DNA of 64,000 nt, taken from assembly GCF_900660665.1 (NCBI RefSeq), contig NZ_LR215037.1:806001-870000 (forward strand). Reading direction: 5' to 3'. Each line of letters starts with the position of its first letter. The first letter of the stretch is position 1. The notes beneath the pieces were generated by a model. The model searched no databases, was not told the DNA's origin, and saw nothing but the letters and a program-made list of their open reading frames with translations. The translations under genes and the position numbers were made by a program. Origin of the DNA: Mycoplasmopsis maculosa. GTDB lineage: Bacteria > Bacillota_I > Bacilli_A > Mycoplasmatales > Metamycoplasmataceae. This document shows, in pieces, positions 41,824 through 53,214 of the stretch.

Positions 41824-42534
41824 CTATTTTATAGAATTAAGAGCAATTTCAAACATTGTTGAAAACTCTGATAATCTTTCATCGCTTGTCATATTTGCAC
41901 CTGTTATTAAGTTTTCAGAAACACTTAATAATGCAGCCGCTTTTTTATTGCATCTTTTTGCAGTAGCAAATAATGCAAAACATTCATTATCAACAACTTG
42001 ACAATTTGTTTTTTCTATAGTTTCTTCTAATGGTCTTAAACTATAGAAAACATCTGTTGAATGACAAGCTACTTCTACTAAATTAACATTCATATTTTTA
42101 GCAGATTTTCTAAGCTCATCTAAAATTTCTTTAGATGGATAAGAATTATGTTCTTTTTCTCCGGTCATTAATTCAATAAATCCTAATCCATCTGCATATG
42201 CTCTATTAACTAAAACTGGTTGTTTTGCATCTAATTCTTCTATATATGAACCAGTAGAACCTACTCTTATAATTGTATCAACATCATAAAAACTAAATAA
42301 TTCGTAAGCATAGATACCCATTGAAGCAGCACCCATACCGCTAGCTCCAATTGTAACTTCTTTGCCTTTGTATGTTCCTGTAAAAAAATACATATTTCTA
42401 ACAGAAGAAACAAGTTTAGGATTTTCTAAAAAATTTTTAGCCATATATTCAGCTCTTAAAGGATCGCCTGGCATTAAAACAATTTTAGCTATTTCGCCTT
42501 TTTTACAACTTATATGAGGTGTTGGAATTGACAT
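41824..42534 (-). CDS. deoD: Purine-nucleoside phosphorylase, DeoD type
   Basis: The enzyme splits purine nucleosides with phosphate to base and pentose 1-phosphate, part of purine salvage on which mycoplasmas depend. The 236-residue protein has MPGDPLRAEYMA near the start, IGASGMGAASMGIYAYELF, IRVGSTGSY and the C-terminal SDER signature of the hexameric family. Trp is absent so the frame is unbroken. It is head-to-tail with tsaC. Confidence 0.96.
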   Translation of the reverse strand: MSIPTPHISCKKGEIAKIVLMPGDPLRAEYMAKNFLENPKLVSSVRNMYFFTGTYKGKEVTIGASGMGAASMGIYAYELFSFYDVDTIIRVGSTGSYIEELDAKQPVLVNRAYADGLGFIELMTGEKEHNSYPSKEILDELRKSAKNMNVNLVEVACHSTDVFYSLRPLEETIEKTNCQVVDNECFALFATAKRCNKKAAALLSVSENLITGANMTSDERLSEFSTMFEIALNSIK

Positions 42535-42580
42535 TTTATCTCCTTTATAATTAAAATTACTTTAATAATTAAATTATAAA

Positions 42581-43036
42581 TTATCTTATTCACTCTTTTG
42601 TATCTAAATTATAAATTTTGCTTGGATTATTATTTGGCTTGCCAAAGTTATATATATTTTTAATAGCTGGAAAAACTTTTTTAGCTTCTGAAATTTCAAT
42701 TGGCTTTTTACCTGAAATATTTGCACTAGTAACATACATAGGACCGTTTTTTAATAAAAATTTTATTAATCGTTTTTGGTTAGGCATTCTAAAACCTTGA
42801 TTATTTATAATTATAGAATATGCTCCAGGTCAATATTTATTAGCAAATTCGGTTGCTTCTTCATTTCATTCATTAAATGATTTTGCTTGTTCAATTGAAC
42901 CTACTAAAATCATAATTTTTTTACTAATATCCCTTTTTTTAAGGTGATACAAGCATTTTAAAGTATTATCGTTTATTGGACCGCCAATACCATTAACAGT
43001 ATCTGTTGTTGTTATAAAAATATCATCAAAATTCAT
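42581..43036 (-). CDS. tsaC: L-threonylcarbamoyladenylate synthase TsaC (Sua5/YrdC/YwlC)
   Basis: TsaC makes threonylcarbamoyl-AMP from Thr, bicarbonate and ATP, the first step of t6A. The 151-residue protein starts MNFDDIFITTTDTVNGIG, the ThrDTVxGLG motif, and has LKKRDISKKIMILVGS, and YVTSANISGKKP near the end. It is shorter than YrdC (about 190) and lacks the Sua5 domain. Three UGA codons are Trp, so the frame appears split under the standard code. With tsaBDE at the start of the window the t6A set is complete here. Confidence 0.92.
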
Positions 43037-43092
43037 TTGACCTTCTTTTTTAAAGTTAAATATATAATATTTTATATTATAATTTAACTATT

Positions 43093-45078
43093 ATGAAATT
43101 CAATAAAAAAATCTTTTTATACATATTATTTTCATCATTGACCTTTTTATTAATTTTAGGGTCTATTTTATCATTTGTATTTCTTTCGGAAACAAAGTAT
43201 TGAGTATTAACAATTATTGGTATAACTTTTAGTGTTTTAATTTTAGGAATAATTGGTATATTAATATCTTATAAGTATGCTTATAAAAATACAATTGTAA
43301 AAAAATCTTTTAATCATTTTGTTGATGAAGTTATAAGTCATAATTCACTAGGTGTTATTATTTATGATAATGATTATAAGATTTTATGAGTTTCAACTTT
43401 TATTAACAATCATTTTGGAAAAAAATGAATTGGTTCTTCTTTAATTGATTTTTTTAATAAATATAATATTGATTTCAAACCAACTACTAACAAAATTCAA
43501 TTTAATAATAATGATATATACTATGATGCAAATATTTGAACTATTCAAAATTGCCTAACAATAAGAGATATTTCTATACAAAAAAATATTGAAGATATTT
43601 ATGATGCTGAATTAAGTGTTATAGGTGAAATAGAGTTTGATAATTATCAACTATATCAATCTATTCTTTCTGAAGAAGATATTTATAAAATAAATAAAGT
43701 TTTTATAAATATTCTCGATTCATTAGTGCAAAAATATAATTTAATATATAGGCAATATACAAATGGAAAATTTTTTGTTTTTACAAATAAAGAATCATTA
43801 AAAAAGATGGAAGAAACAAACTTTAGTTTTTTAAAACCTCTTCATAAAGCATTGGAGCAATCTAAACAAAGTAACATAATTATTTCCGTTTCTGCAGGAT
43901 TTGCTACTGGATATAGGAAATTATGGGAAAAAATGGAGAATGCAAAGAGTGCGTTATTACAAGCTCAAAGTAGAGGTGGAGATCAAGTTGTAATTGTTTC
44001 AAATACAAGCAAGCCTATGTACTATGGATCATCAAGTGAAATACTACATGACATAAGTAGAACAAAAATAAAATCAATTACTCATAGCATTGAATCAAGG
44101 CTTAAAGATCCAAAAATAACAAAAGTTATTTGTTATGGTCATACAAATGCTGATTTGGATGCTGTTGGTGCATCTTTAGGTATAGTTGCTATAGCTAAAA
44201 CATATGGAAAAGAAGCATATATTTGTTCAACAACGCAAGACGATACTACTAAAAAATCTATAAAACAACTATTTTCGAATGCAGATGATTTATTTATAAA
44301 ACCTCAACAAGCAAATAAATTAACTGATGAAAACACATTAGTATTTTTATTAGATATAGCAGATTTTAGAAGAACAGATAATCCAGAATGTATTTCGAAT
44401 GCTAGAACTAACAATATTTTTATAATTGATCACCATAGATTATCAACAAATGTTGATTTTTCTCCAAAATTAAATAGATACATTGATTCATCAACTTCTA
44501 GTGCTAGTGAAATAGTAACTGAAATTATAATGTTTGCTAATCAAAAAGTAGATTTAAATATTCAAACAGCTCAAATGCTTTTAAATGGAATTTATTTAGA
44601 TACTCTTCAATTTACTAAACATGTAAATTCTAGAACTTTTCAAGCAGCTAGTTGATTAGAAGAAAAAGGTGCTAATTCTTCATTGAGTAGTGAAGCATTA
44701 AAAATTGACAAAGAAACACAAGAGAAAGTTGATGAATTACTTAAAAATATGTATGAAGTTAAAGAAGGTTATTTCTTAGCTTCAAAAGATATATCTCTTT
44801 CTAATGATGTTATTAGTGTTGCAGCTGAACAAATTTTAAGGATAAGTGGTAGAAAAGCTGCATTTGTTGTAGCAAAATTAGAAAATACAAATACCTATAA
44901 ATTGAGTGCAAGGGGTATAAACGTAAATGTTCAATTAATTGCAGAAGAAGTTGGTGGAGGTGGTCACTATAGTACTTCTGCAGCAACATCAAGTGAAAGT
45001 TTTGATGTTTTTAAAGATAATATAATACAAGCGATTGTGAGTGCAAAAGATGAAAGTAATATTAATAAAAGATTCTAA
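43093..45078 (+). CDS. gdpP: GdpP-type c-di-AMP phosphodiesterase
   Basis: The 661-residue protein has two N-terminal membrane helices (about residues 8-31 and 38-60), a PAS-like stretch (SLGVIIYDNDYKIL, near 85), a degenerate GGDEF domain and a C-terminal DHH-DHHA1 phosphodiesterase with GHTNADLDAVGASLG and FIIDHHRLS. DHHA1 ends GGGHYSTSAA. This membrane protein degrades c-di-AMP, which controls potassium balance and wall-less cell physiology. Many UGA codons are Trp. The end overlaps rplI by 29 bases. Confidence 0.95.
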
Positions 45079-45505
45079 AGATGGAAAAGCTAATACAATT
45101 ATTGAAGTAGCTAATGGCTATGGCACAAATTTTTTAATTGCAAAAGGTCTAGCAGTTCCATATAATGAGAAAACCAAAAAAGATTTAGAAAAAAGATTAA
45201 AAGATTTAACTAATACTGAAATGGAAAATAGACATGAGGCATTAGAGTTAAAGGATAAAATTGAAAAAGAAAAGTTAATTTATAATTTAACAGCTCATGT
45301 AGACAATAATTCAAATTTAATTCTACACGGAACTGTATCAACAAAAGATATAGTTAAGGAACTACAAAAAAAAGGTTATAAATTAGATAAATATGCCATT
45401 CAAAAAGTTCATTTAGTTCAAAAAGGTGAACATATTGTAGATGTTATTATTTATAAAGATATTGTTGCAAAATTAAATGTCACACTTAATGTAACTATTA
45501 AATAA
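45050..45505 (+). CDS. rplI: Ribosomal protein L9
   Basis: L9 bridges the L1 stalk region of the 50S. The 151-residue protein begins MKVILIKDSKDGKANTIIEV and has ANGYGTNFLIAKGLAVP, the long helix ETKKDL...EKRLKDL..., and a C-terminal domain LHGTVSTKDIVKELQKKG. The start lies in the gdpP tail, a gdpP-rplI-dnaB order found in many Firmicutes. Confidence 0.96.
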   Translation: MKVILIKDSKDGKANTIIEVANGYGTNFLIAKGLAVPYNEKTKKDLEKRLKDLTNTEMENRHEALELKDKIEKEKLIYNLTAHVDNNSNLILHGTVSTKDIVKELQKKGYKLDKYAIQKVHLVQKGEHIVDVIIYKDIVAKLNVTLNVTIK

Positions 45506-45517
45506 TTTGAGGTAAAT

Positions 45518-46915
45518 ATGGATAGTAAAGTTAATTTTTCTAATAAAGAAATGGAAATATCTATATTAGGCCTTGTTTATATAAAAAATAGTAATGCTCA
45601 AAAAATTATTCCTTACTTAACTAAGGAAGATTTTTCTTCAACTGAAAATGCTAGTTTTTTTGAAATAATAAAAGAGCTTTTTGAGAAGAATATAACAATA
45701 AATAGGGAACAAGTGTTAAATTTAGCAATTAGAAAAAAACTAAATTTTATTAATTATGATTATTTAGCAAATCTAGAATTAAATGCTGGATTATCATCTA
45801 ATATAACTTTTTATTTACAAGAATTAGAAAAATTAACTAAATTAAGAGAGATATCACAAAAGATTAATAAAATTCAACACACTTTAAATACAAACATTAA
45901 TGTAAATGATAAAGAAATAATAAGTGAATTACATAATTTATTATTAAATATTGAAGTAAACAAAAGTGATTCAGATTTTTTAACCTCTTCACAAGCGTCT
46001 GATGAGTTTATAGAAGATTTAAAAATAAGAAGAAATTTAGGCAAAGAAGGGGTTACAGGTGTAGCTTCTGGTTATAAAGAAATAGACGAATCAACACAAG
46101 GTTTTCAAGGTGGCGAACTTATTATTTTAGCTGCACGTCCTGCGATGGGAAAAACAGCTTTTGCCCTAAATATAGCCAATAATGCAGCGTTAAGCGGCAA
46201 AAGAGTTGTATTTTTTACATTGGAAATGCCTGCAAAACAATTAATGGGAAGATTATACGGGATAAATTCAGAAATAGATATGGCTAAGTTTAAAAAACCA
46301 AGAGAATTAAACGAAGCAGAATTGTTTAAAATTATGTCTGTTAGAGAAACTATAATCAATAAATTAGATTTATTTATAGATGAATCTGCTAAAACTGATT
46401 TATCTACATTACTATGAAAATGTCGCAGGTTACATAAAATAAAACCTATTGATTTAATTATTATCGATTATTTACAATTATTAGCAGTTGATGCAACTAA
46501 ACCTTCAAGAGATAGACAAGTTGAAGTTTCTACAATAAGTAGAAATTTAAAAACTTTAGCACTTGAATTAAAAATTCCAATTATTTCTTTAAGTCAGTTA
46601 TCACGTGAAGTAGAAAAACGTGAGGATAAAAAACCTCTTTTATCTGATTTAAGGGAATCTGGAACAATTGAACAAGATGCTGATATGGTTATGTTTTTGT
46701 TTAGAAAAAACTATTATCAAAAAAAATCACAAGAAGAAATTCAAAAAGAAAAAGAACAATTTGGTGATTTAGGTGAATTTACAGACGTTATTATGGCTAA
46801 GCATAGAAACGGTCCTACAGGCATTTATAAGTTGTTATTTAAAATGAATTGCGGAAAGTTTGAAGATATATATCATTTATATGATAAAACCCTTACAGAA
46901 GGGATGGACGATTAA
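45518..46915 (+). CDS. dnaB: Replicative DNA helicase DnaB
   Basis: The ring helicase at the fork. The 465-residue protein has an N-terminal primase-interacting domain, then [18 protein letters not shown] (Walker A), [12 protein letters not shown] (Walker B) and [38 protein letters not shown] precedes the ATG at 7 bases. A UGA at about 46,418 is Trp. Ends two bases before the next gene. Confidence 0.97.
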
Positions 46916-46917
46916 TA

Positions 46918-48201
46918 ATGAATACACAAATAATTGTAGAAATTATTTTATTTATTGTTCTTCTTATGTTACTTATTTTAAGTGGAATATTTAGTGCCAG
47001 TGAAACTGCGTATACGTCTTTAAATAAGGGAAAAATAGAAACTATGGTTGAACAAAAACAATTTGGTGCAAAAATTATAAAAAAACAATATGAATTTTTC
47101 AATCAAACATTAAGTACTATTTTAATTTGTAATAATATTGTAAATATCGCTTCTTCTTCGCTTGTTAGTTATTTATTGAGCAAATGAATTTTAACTGGCG
47201 AAAATAACCATTTAGTAATTTTAATTTCAACTGCTATTATGACTCCTATAATTGTTTTGTTTGGTGAAATATTACCAAAATTAATAGCGAAGAAACATCC
47301 TGAAAAAACTGCTAAAACATTTTGTTATTTACTACAAGCTTTATATTATATTTTTTGACCATTTACTTTTCCTATAAGTAAATTTGGTAAAAAAATTCTT
47401 ATTACTAATACTGAAAAAGATGTTAAAAATTTAATTGATGTTGCACAAAATGAAGGAGTTTTGGAAGCTAATGAAAGTTTAATGGCTCAAAATGCTTTAG
47501 ATTTAGATAGCACAAAAGTTAATAAACATTTTATAAGAATAAAAGATGTATATACAATAGATTCAAGCGCTAGTGTTTTAGATGCATTAGAAATATTTAA
47601 AGAAACTAATTATAGTAGGTTACCTGTTTTAAAAGATAATAAATTAATTGGTATAGTACATTTAAAAGATATTTTTTACTTAAAAAAAGGAAAAGTTATA
47701 AATTATTTTAAACCTGTTCCTTATACTTCAGTTAATCAAACTTTAAGTTCTGCTTTAGAAAAAATGAGATTGCAAAAATCGCAAATGGCATTTGTTACTA
47801 AAACAACATCAAACTCAGAAGTAATTGGAATAATAACAATGGAAGATATTTTAGAAGAGTTGGTTGGTGAAATATATGACGAGTTTGATCAAGAAGAATG
47901 AGAAGACTTTTTTGAAATAAGTCTTGAACTATTTCATGTTTCCGGTTCAGTTAAAATGAAAGAAATTTTTAAAAGATTAGAAATAGATTTAGGAATTGAA
48001 GAAAGTGAAGCTGAATTAACTTTAAAAGAATTTTTAAGCCAAAAAATAAGTCATAGTTTAAGAAAAAATTCAAGATTTTCGCAAAATGATGTAAATTTTA
48101 GAATTTTATGAATAAATGATAAAACAAAAGAAATAAAAGTAGAAATTGAATTAGGTAAAGATATTGATAGAATTGAAACTAAAGAATTAAATATAAAATA
48201 G
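46918..48201 (+). CDS. CNNM/CorC-family transporter (DUF21 + CBS pair)
   Basis: The 427-residue protein opens with a membrane domain of the DUF21 type (about residues 5-30, then helices to about 165: ILSGIFSASETAYTSLN, LFGEILPKLIAKKHPEK). Two CBS motifs follow (RIKDVYTIDSSASVLDAL...YSRLPVLKDNK; QMAFVTKTTSNSEVIGIITMEDILEELVGEIYDE), then a CorC-like C-terminal domain. These proteins are linked to magnesium efflux and are often labelled hemolysins. UGA codons are Trp in several places. It is co-directional with dnaB at 2-base spacing. Confidence 0.9.
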
Positions 48202-48330
48202 TTTTAATTATATTAATATTTTTTTATTTTGCTTTTTTAAAATATTTGATATATTTATATTGGTCAATTTGTCCATATTTAAAATAAATAAAAAAAATAT
48301 TATTTTTATTTCTTAATTATAAAAATAATA

Positions 48331-48336
48331 TATAAT
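48331..48336 (+). promoter_or_regulatory. -10 box of the tRNA cluster
   Basis: TATAAT ten bases before tRNA-Asn. The interval 48202-48330 holds no gene. Confidence 0.65.
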
Positions 48337-48346
48337 ACTACTATAT

Positions 48347-48421
48347 GCCGATTTAGCTCAGCGGTAGAGCAGCTGGCTGTTAACCAGTTGGTCACAAGTT
48401 CAATCCTTGTAATCGGCGCCA
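48347..48421 (+). tRNA. tRNA-Asn (GUU)
   Basis: A cloverleaf starting GCCGATT, anticodon loop CTGTTAA between CTGG/CCAG arms, ending with CCA encoded. The Asn anticodon is a target of the t6A enzymes in this window. Confidence 0.97.
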
Positions 48422-48426
48422 TATAT

Positions 48427-48502
48427 GGTCTGTTGGTGAAGCGGTTAACACACATGGTTTTCATCCATGCATACACGGGTTCGATCCCCGTACAGACTAC
48501 CA
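48427..48502 (+). tRNA. tRNA-Glu (UUC)
   Basis: Acceptor GGTCTGT/ACAGACT (first pair G-U), anticodon loop TTTTCAT giving UUC, encoded CCA. Confidence 0.96.
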
Positions 48503-48507
48503 TTTTT

Positions 48508-48583
48508 GGAGAATTAGCTCAGTTGGGAGAGCATCGCCCTTACAAGGCGGAGGTCATGGGTTCAAGCCCCTTATTCTCCACCA
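48508..48583 (+). tRNA. tRNA-Val (UAC)
   Basis: Acceptor GGAGAAT/ATTCTCC, loop CTTACAA with anticodon UAC, encoded CCA. Confidence 0.96.
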
Positions 48584-48584
48584 T

Positions 48585-48660
<76 letters not shown>

Positions 48661-48682
48661 TTTTTTTATTTTTTAAATGTTT

Positions 48683-48767
48683 GCGCGAGTGGTGAAATTG
48701 GCAGACACGCTAGATTTAGGCTCTAGTGCTTTACAGCATGAGGGTTCAAGTCCCTCCCCGCGCACCA
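48683..48767 (+). tRNA. tRNA-Leu (UAG)
   Basis: An 85-nt gene with a long variable arm typical of class II tRNAs. Loop TTTAGGC gives UAG. Encoded CCA. Confidence 0.96.
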
Positions 48768-48795
48768 TGTTTTGATTCCTTAAATGGAATTTTTT

Positions 48796-49035
48796 TTATT
48801 CAATTTTTAATATTTCCTTCATTTTATTTAAAAAATCTTTTTTTAACTTATACTCTTTATTTTTAATAATTTTATTTTTGCCTTCAATTAAAAATTGACA
48901 TACTTGATTTTCTTTAAAATCAGATACATTTAAAAATAATTTATTATTAAAAAAATCAATACTATCTATTTTATAGTTGTATTTGTATAATTCATTGCAT
49001 ATAACATCTATATTAAAATTTTCGTTCATACTCAT
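48796..49035 (-). CDS. Hypothetical protein (79 aa)
   Basis: A Lys/Asn/Ile-rich soluble protein, MSMNENFNIDVICNELYKYNY and ending KKMKEILKIE-like. The ATG at 49035 is the first in the frame; an in-frame TTG at 49056 is possible. No clear ribosome site and no domain. It is divergent from ruvA, with a long inverted repeat between them. May not be a real gene, but the frame is open over its whole length. Confidence 0.5.
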   Translation of the reverse strand: MSMNENFNIDVICNELYKYNYKIDSIDFFNNKLFLNVSDFKENQVCQFLIEGKNKIIKNKEYKLKKDFLNKMKEILKIE

Positions 49036-49059
49036 TTTTTTATTATTGTTAATCAAGTA

Positions 49060-49130
49060 AAATTACCAAAAAATGGAATTAGTTAGACTTTTTATAAAAA
49101 AGTTTCAAAAATTATATTTTTTGGTAATTT
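49060..49130. repeat. 15-bp perfect inverted repeat upstream of ruvA
   Basis: AAATTACCAAAAAAT (49060-49074) and ATTTTTTGGTAATTT (49116-49130) face each other across 41 bases, in the divergent promoter region between ruvA and the small protein. It could be a paired operator site or an RNA stem. Confidence 0.6.
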
Positions 49131-49165
49131 AACTTAAAAAAACAAATAATAGTTTGGAGGTAAAA

Positions 49166-49762
49166 ATGATTTTATACAGAATTGGAGAAATTGTTTACAA
49201 AAATAATTCTAATATTATATTTGAATCACAAGGAGTAGGATATTCACTTATAATACCTAAAAATGAAAGAGTTGAAAAAGATCAAAAATTAAAATTATAC
49301 TTATATGAAATAAGAAATGATTATTTACATGTCACATATGCTTTTAAAGATTTTAAAGAGAGATTATTATTTATTGATTTAATAAAATTAAATGGCATAG
49401 GACCAAAAGTTGCATTCAATATTTTAGATAAAGGATGAGAAAAAATGGCATCAATAATTTCGTTAGGAGATTTTCAAGGTTTATTAGAAGCTAATTATTT
49501 GAACAATAAAAATGCTAAATTAATAATAGCTGAGCTACAAGAAAAATGAAAAAAAATAATTGGAACTGATCAAGCAAATAAAAACATAAAGGAAAATGTT
49601 AATATAAATGAAGTAAAACAAACATTAAAAATTTTAGGATTTAAATCTAAACAAATTGACAATGCGTTATTAAATATAAAACATTCTGAAAATATAGAAG
49701 ATATGGTTGAAGAAGCTATAAAAATAATATCAACTTATAATTATGAAAATGCAATTGCTTAG
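49166..49762 (+). CDS. ruvA: Holliday junction helicase subunit RuvA
   Basis: RuvA binds four-way junctions and loads RuvB. The 198-residue protein has the OB fold (LYRIGEIVYKNNSNIIFE...GVGYSLIIPKNE), the helix-hairpin-helix LIKLNGIGPKVAFNIL and AKLIIAELQEKW, and a C-terminal domain (KILGFKSKQIDNAL). GGAGG precedes the ATG at 49166. Overlaps ruvB by 20 bases. Two UGA codons are Trp. Confidence 0.94.
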
Positions 49763-50717
49763 ACCTAATAATTTTGAAGAATTTGTTGGGCAAGAAAAAA
49801 TAATATATACTCTTAAGACAATGATTAACGGAGCAAAGTTCAGAAATGAAACTCTTGATCATATTATCTTTAGTGGTCCTCCAGGAACAGGCAAAACCAC
49901 TTTAGCAAATATAATTGCAAACGAAGTTGGAAGCAAAGTACATTATTTGCAAGGCTCATTATTAGAAAAAAAATTAGACATTTTAAGTGTTTTTGCTAAT
50001 ATAAATGATAATGATATTATTTTCATAGATGAAATTCATAGTATAAATAAAAGTGTAGAAGAACTAATATATAACGCTATGGAAGATTTTAAAGTTGATA
50101 TTATTTTAGGAGTTGAAGGCAATAGTAAAGTCATGAGAATGAATTTAAGTCACTTTACGTTAATTGGTGCTACAACTAAAATAAACATTTTAAGCCAACC
50201 ATTTAGAGATAGATTTGGTTTAATTAGTAATTTAGGAAAATATAAAGAAGAAGATATTATAAAAATTTTAAAGAATAATAAAGAAAAAATGAATGTGGAA
50301 ATAGACGAAGAAAGTTTAAAATTATTATCTTCTTATTCAAGATATACCCCAAGAATTGCCAATCATTTATTAAAAAGAGCATTTGATTTCTCACTTAAAG
50401 ATAATTCTAAAAAAATTACTAAAAAGACTGTTTTAGAGACTTTTAAACATTTAGAATTATATAAAGATGGATTAAACAAAGAGCATATTGATTATTTGAA
50501 TTTATTAAATGAATCATTCAACGAAAAGTGAGTTTCTGTTGATGCAATATGTGGTATTTTAAATACTAATAAAGAAAGAATTATAAATGAAATAGAACCT
50601 CATTTACTTTATTTAAAATTAGTAGAAAAAAGTTCAAGAGGCAGGAGAATAACATCTAAAGGAATTGACTATTTGATAAATCTATTAGTAAATAATAGTA
50701 ATTTTTGTCATTATTAA
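49743..50717 (+). CDS. ruvB: Holliday junction helicase motor RuvB
   Basis: The AAA+ motor that drives branch migration. The 324-residue protein starts MKMQLLRPNNFEEFVGQEK and has Walker A FSGPPGTGKTTLA, Walker B IIFIDEIHS, sensor LIGATTKINILSQPFRDRFG and the winged helix at the end after a UGA-Trp. Typical length. ATG lies in the ruvA tail. Confidence 0.97.
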
Positions 50718-50768
50718 TAAATTAATAATGTTATTTAATATTTTTCTTTAATATATAATTTAAATATT

Positions 50769-53144
50769 ATGATAAATAAGATAGGCAATGCACTTAAAAA
50801 CTTTTTTAAAAATATTTTTAAACCAACTAATTGAAAAAGATGAATTATTATTATTTTTTCATTAATAGCATCAGTGTTTTCAATTATTTTTGGTTTTATT
50901 TTTTTCATAAATAAAAACGTTAATAAAAACATAGATTACAATGGAGGTATAAAATATCAAATCGTTGCAAAAGACAACAAAGATGAAAGAGTAAAAGGCA
51001 AGGAATTATCGGATATAACAAAAGCCTTAGAATATCGTTTTTCAAGTTTAAATAGAAACGATGTTACTTTTAATGCTAAGGATAACGGTTTAATTGATGT
51101 TTCTTCAAATAAGAATTTAAATGATGAAGATCTAAAATATTTTGAAAATGACATTACTAAAAAATCTACCTTAGTTTTTACAGATCTATTGATGAATCCA
51201 CTTTTTCAAGATGGTAAATTTGTGGAAGGTGCAAAAATAGATTATAACAATATTCAAAGATACGCAGTTCCTATAAAAGAAGGAAGCGCACAAGCTAGAT
51301 TTAATTATTTATCTAATAAATATGCGATACAAGTTGATTTAGCTAATCAAGAAGCTGAAATTGAATTTGCAAAAGCAACAAAATGGGTTTCACAAAATGG
51401 AAGACTTATTTTAATGTGATTAAACTTGGATGAATTAGTTCAATTAGCAAAAACAGAAGCACCTGAACAATGAAAACAAGCTGGGGAAATTCCTTCAAAT
51501 TTTGTTTTTGTTAATAATACTCCAATGTTTAACAGGGGATCAAATAATAATACAAATGCGCAACCTACTTTAAATGCATTAAAATCAGAACAATTTAAAG
51601 CAGATCAATATTTGATAGATATTTCACAAATAAATGAAAATAATTTATATAAATCAGGATCATATCAAATAACAGGTGGTATATTAAAAGCTAAAGATGG
51701 TGGTTTTAAAAAAACTTTAGCAGAAAGTATAACAGGGACAATAAATTTTAGTAGATCTGATTATAAATTGAATATTTCTGAAAATTCAAAAGTAATAATT
51801 AACTCAGAATCACCAACTTATAATTTTAATTTCTTTTGATTAGCAAGTTCTATTATTTTTGCAATTTTAGCAATAGCCTTAACATTGATGTATGGATTTT
51901 TAGGCATAATAAATAGTATATTTAGCGCATTATTTATATTTTTAACTTTAGTTATGTATATTGCTCTAAATGGTGTTTACTCTCCACTTTCATTGTTAGG
52001 CATTTATATAGGTGGCTTTGTCGGATTATTTATAAATATAGTATTTTTAAATAGAATTAAAAGAGAAATTATTAAAGGTGAACAAATATTTAAAGCTATT
52101 AAAAATGCTTCATCTAAAACTTTTTTTGCTTCTTTTGATACAATAGTTGTGAATCTTATAACATCTATTATTTTCTTTTTTGTTGGTTCTGCTGAAATGC
52201 AAAGTTTTTCTATAATGATATCTTTTTCATCAATTTTTAGTTTAGTTATAATGCTTTTATTAGCAAGATGAATAACGATTTTAGTCTTACAAACAGGCGT
52301 ATTCGATAAGAAAATGATTTTTATAGGGATTAGAAACAGCCAAATTGGAAAATTTGCATGACTAGAAAAAAATAATAAGCATGATATAGTTAATAAAACT
52401 AAATTTTCTATAATACTTCCTATTGTTTTATTAATTTCCGGAATTGTTGTTTATTCTGTTTTTGCCTCAATAAATAAAAATGGATTTTCAGGAGTTAATT
52501 TATATAATGATTTTATATTAGATAATTTTAATTTAAGGTATCAATTGATTAAAGTTGTTGTCGGCATTTCTATTGCTCTTACAGCAACATTAATATATAC
52601 TTTTATTAGATTTAAATGAACTTATGTAGTGACTTTATTTGCATTATTATTAATTAATTTATTATTACTTTTTTCTGCAATTACTATAGCAAGAATAAAA
52701 ATGGATTCAACAATAATTATTTCATTTGTAATAAATTATTTAATTTCATTAGTAATTATTTATACTATTTTTGGATTATTAAGAGATCAAATTTCTAGAG
52801 AAAGAAAAAGAGAAGAGTTTAATCATGAAAGCATTCGCTTTCTTTCAAATATTGTTGTAAAACAAGCTATGAAAAATTATTTATTTTACTTAATAGCGCT
52901 AGTTTTATCAAGTTTAATTTATATATCATTTATTTATTCAAACAATATATGATTATTAATAAATATAATACTATCAGTATTTATTTCTATTTATTCAATT
53001 GTTTTAATAGGAATACCTATTTGATCTAAAATAGAAGAAATTCGCTTTAAAAATATAGAAAAAAGAATAAGTTCAAAATATTGAGATATCCCAGGCGTAA
53101 ATGAAGAGCAAATTTTTGCAAATATAAATTCATTTGAAGCTTAA
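50769..53144 (+). CDS. secDF: SecD-SecF fusion protein
   Basis: SecDF uses the ion gradient to pull proteins across the membrane with SecYEG. The 791-residue protein has one N-terminal membrane helix, a large external P1 domain (DYNGGIKYQIVAKDNK..., about 55-350), then membrane helices of the SecD part with ALTLMYGFLGIINS and of the SecF part after about residue 530. Several UGA codons are Trp. Normal SecD motif D-GG for substrate capture is partly changed. Placement after ruvB and before truB is ordinary for mycoplasmas. Confidence 0.9.
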
Positions 53145-53153
53145 TTTTATTAG

Positions 53154-53190
53154 TAAATAGCTAGTGCAAAAAGTATTGGCTATTTATTTT
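53154..53190 (+). terminator. secDF terminator
   Basis: TAAATAGCTA and TGGCTATTTA form a 10-bp stem with one G-U pair, then a T-rich run. It is just before truB. Confidence 0.7.
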
Positions 53191-53214
53191 ACAAAATAAA
53201 TAAAGGAGAAAAAA

